Source: an uncultured Neptuniibacter sp.
Lineage (GTDB): Bacteria; Pseudomonadota; Gammaproteobacteria; Pseudomonadales; Balneatricaceae
Direction of reading: 5' to 3'
DNA length: 64,000 bases
Assembly: GCF_947498015.1 (NCBI RefSeq)
Contig: NZ_CANMIR010000006.1
Span: 62,001 to 126,000, forward strand
Below, in pieces: positions 63,008 through 64,000 of this stretch; within the stretch, counting starts at the first letter, position 1, and each line of letters starts with the position of its first letter. The notes under the pieces were generated by a model, which saw nothing but the letters and a program-made list of their open reading frames with translations, was not told the DNA's origin and did no database searches. A program made the translations under genes and the position numbers.

Positions 63008-64000
63008 TTAGCCTTCTAGAGCGTTACGAATGCGGCCTAGTGCATCTTCCAATACATCAAGGCTGGTCGCAAACGAGAGGCGCATATTACCCGGTGCACC
63101 AAATGCTGATCCAGGTACTAAGGCAACCCCCGCTTCATTCAGAAGAAATTCGGCCAACTCAATGTCGTTACTGAAACGGTCATCATTGTCGATCACTTTC
63201 TGGAAGCTTGGGAACGCATAGAATGTACCATCTGCAGGGATACAATCTACATTTTTGATGCTGTTTAGCGTATCAACCACATACTGATGGCGCTCTTTGA
63301 ACGCAACAACCATCTCTGCTACACACTCCTGTGAGCTTTCAAGTGCAGCTTGAGCAGCAACCTGTGAGATTGAGGTTGGGTTTGAGGTGCTTTGAGACTG
63401 GATCTTTTTCATCGCACCGATCAGTTTTGCAGGGCCAGCTGCGTATCCGATACGCCACCCAGTCATGGAGTAAGCTTTTGAAACGCCATTGAGTACGATC
63501 GTACGATCATAAAGCTCAGGGCAAGCATTCAGGATGTTGACGAACGGGGCATCGTTAAAACGGATATGTTCGTACATATCATCTGTCGCAACCATGATCT
63601 GAGGATGCTTCAGAATTACTTCGCCAAGAGCTTTCAGCTCCTCTTCTGTGTAAGCAACCCCGGTTGGGTTGGACGGGCTGTTCAACACGACAAGGCGAGT
63701 TTTTTCTGTAATGGCCGCTTCAAGTTGAGCTGGGGTCATCTTGAAACGCTGTTCCTGAGTGGTGCTTACAATGACAGGCTTTGCATCGGCCATAATGACC
63801 ATATCTGGGTAAGAGACCCAGTAAGGTGCAGGAACAACGACCTCATCACCTTCATTTAGTAGTGCCAGTGAGAGGTTAAAGAAACTTTGTTTACCACCAC
63901 AGGAGACCAGAATCTGGTTTGCTGCGTATTCAAGATTATTATCATTCTTGAACTTGTTAATAATGGCTGTTTTTAATGCCGGTGTGCCATCAACTGCAGT
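63008..64000 (-). CDS. Class I pyridoxal-phosphate aminotransferase, probably aspartate type, 5' end missing
   Basis: The reverse strand is open to the window edge and encodes about 330 C-terminal residues of a fold-type I aminotransferase. QILVSCGGKQSFFNLSLALL is the cofactor-phosphate region, LNSPSNPTGVAY the substrate motif, VATDDMYEHIRF the PLP Asp region, and LNGVSKAYSMTGWRIGY contains the Schiff-base lysine. RLSFATS has the carboxylate-binding Arg. The sequence is closest to the I-gamma (prephenate/aspartate) aminotransferase group. The start lies outside the window. Confidence 0.92.
   Translation of the reverse strand, partial: TAVDGTPALKTAIINKFKNDNNLEYAANQILVSCGGKQSFFNLSLALLNEGDEVVVPAPYWVSYPDMVIMADAKPVIVSTTQEQRFKMTPAQLEAAITEKTRLVVLNSPSNPTGVAYTEEELKALGEVILKHPQIMVATDDMYEHIRFNDAPFVNILNACPELYDRTIVLNGVSKAYSMTGWRIGYAAGPAKLIGAMKKIQSQSTSNPTSISQVAAQAALESSQECVAEMVVAFKERHQYVVDTLNSIKNVDCIPADGTFYAFPSFQKVIDNDDRFSNDIELAEFLLNEAGVALVPGSAFGAPGNMRLSFATSLDVLEDALGRIRNALEG

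Noticed and set aside
1..64000. CRISPR arrays, IS elements, prophage genes, tRNA and rRNA genes
   Set aside because: No regularly spaced repeats, transposase or integrase motifs, or tRNA-like cloverleafs were recognised on reading either strand; I could not run a dedicated search.

Overview
The window looks like the chromosome of a marine gammaproteobacterium. The gene complement (long RND pumps, a three-D-subunit Mrp-type antiporter, a phasin, DUF3549, LemA with an M48 protease, TmcA, RsmJ, SlyX, PlsB) and the moderate GC content fit the Oceanospirillales/Oceanospirillaceae. That placement is inference from protein resemblance; no rRNA or other definitive marker is present. No tRNA, rRNA, CRISPR array, prophage or insertion sequence was seen. 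Coding density is high, and both window edges cut genes (accC on the left, an aspartate-type aminotransferase on the right).

Layout. 1-2.4 kb: aroQ-accB-accC on the minus strand, an orphan ParA ATPase and a 31-residue membrane peptide. 2.5-5 kb: a secreted unknown, ppa and fbp. 5-9.4 kb: a plus-strand housekeeping run mpl-ubiX-tsaB-uppP-rsmJ, converging on plsB and slyX. 12-17.5 kb: a membrane-anchored cold-shock-domain protein, a FrnE-like DsbA relative, a DMT exporter, lemA with an M48 protease, and folX. 17.7-22.8 kb: two c-di-GMP enzymes, a small Cys-containing unknown and an Lrp-type regulator. 23.1-26.1 kb: leuA with a structured leader, and an argD-like aminotransferase. 26.3-31.3 kb: a NYN-domain protein, a degenerate GGDEF protein, a Sxy C-terminal-domain protein, tmcA and a retropepsin-like protease. 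31.6-36.8 kb: yaiI, a phasin with a dyad-flanked promoter, a YcbX-Hcr fusion, a Rof-like antiterminator, DUF3820, a SYLF protein, a CigR-like protein and a YbaK deacylase. 36.8-39.4 kb: a 5TMR-LYT/PAS/PAS/GGDEF/EAL protein. 39.5-46.9 kb: an eight-subunit Mrp antiporter operon plus a small membrane ORF. 47-50 kb: an exonuclease-fold protein, DUF3549 and a GGDEF protein. 50.2-61.3 kb: a LysR regulator, two RND tripartite systems sharing one TolC, and a Kazal-like lipoprotein. 61.5-64 kb: a small ORF, a DUF4442 protein, dsbB and an aminotransferase.

Themes. Five GGDEF-family proteins lie in about 33 kb (17.7-50.0 kb). All keep the RxxD inhibitory site, and one has lost the GGDEF signature, which makes it a candidate c-di-GMP receptor. 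The strongest unexpected signals are: (i) a LysR gene whose only plausible start codon is AUC; (ii) the 15-bp dyad TGCTGC-N3-GCAGCA occurring both at the phasin promoter and upstream of the 31-residue peptide; (iii) a leuA leader with three hairpins, one terminator-like; (iv) a Kazal-type lipoprotein translationally coupled to an RND pump; (v) a MOSC/flavin reductase/ferredoxin fusion; and (vi) a cold-shock domain tethered to the membrane with a hairpin at the predicted 5' end of its mRNA. I found no single multi-gene system that I can call clearly new.
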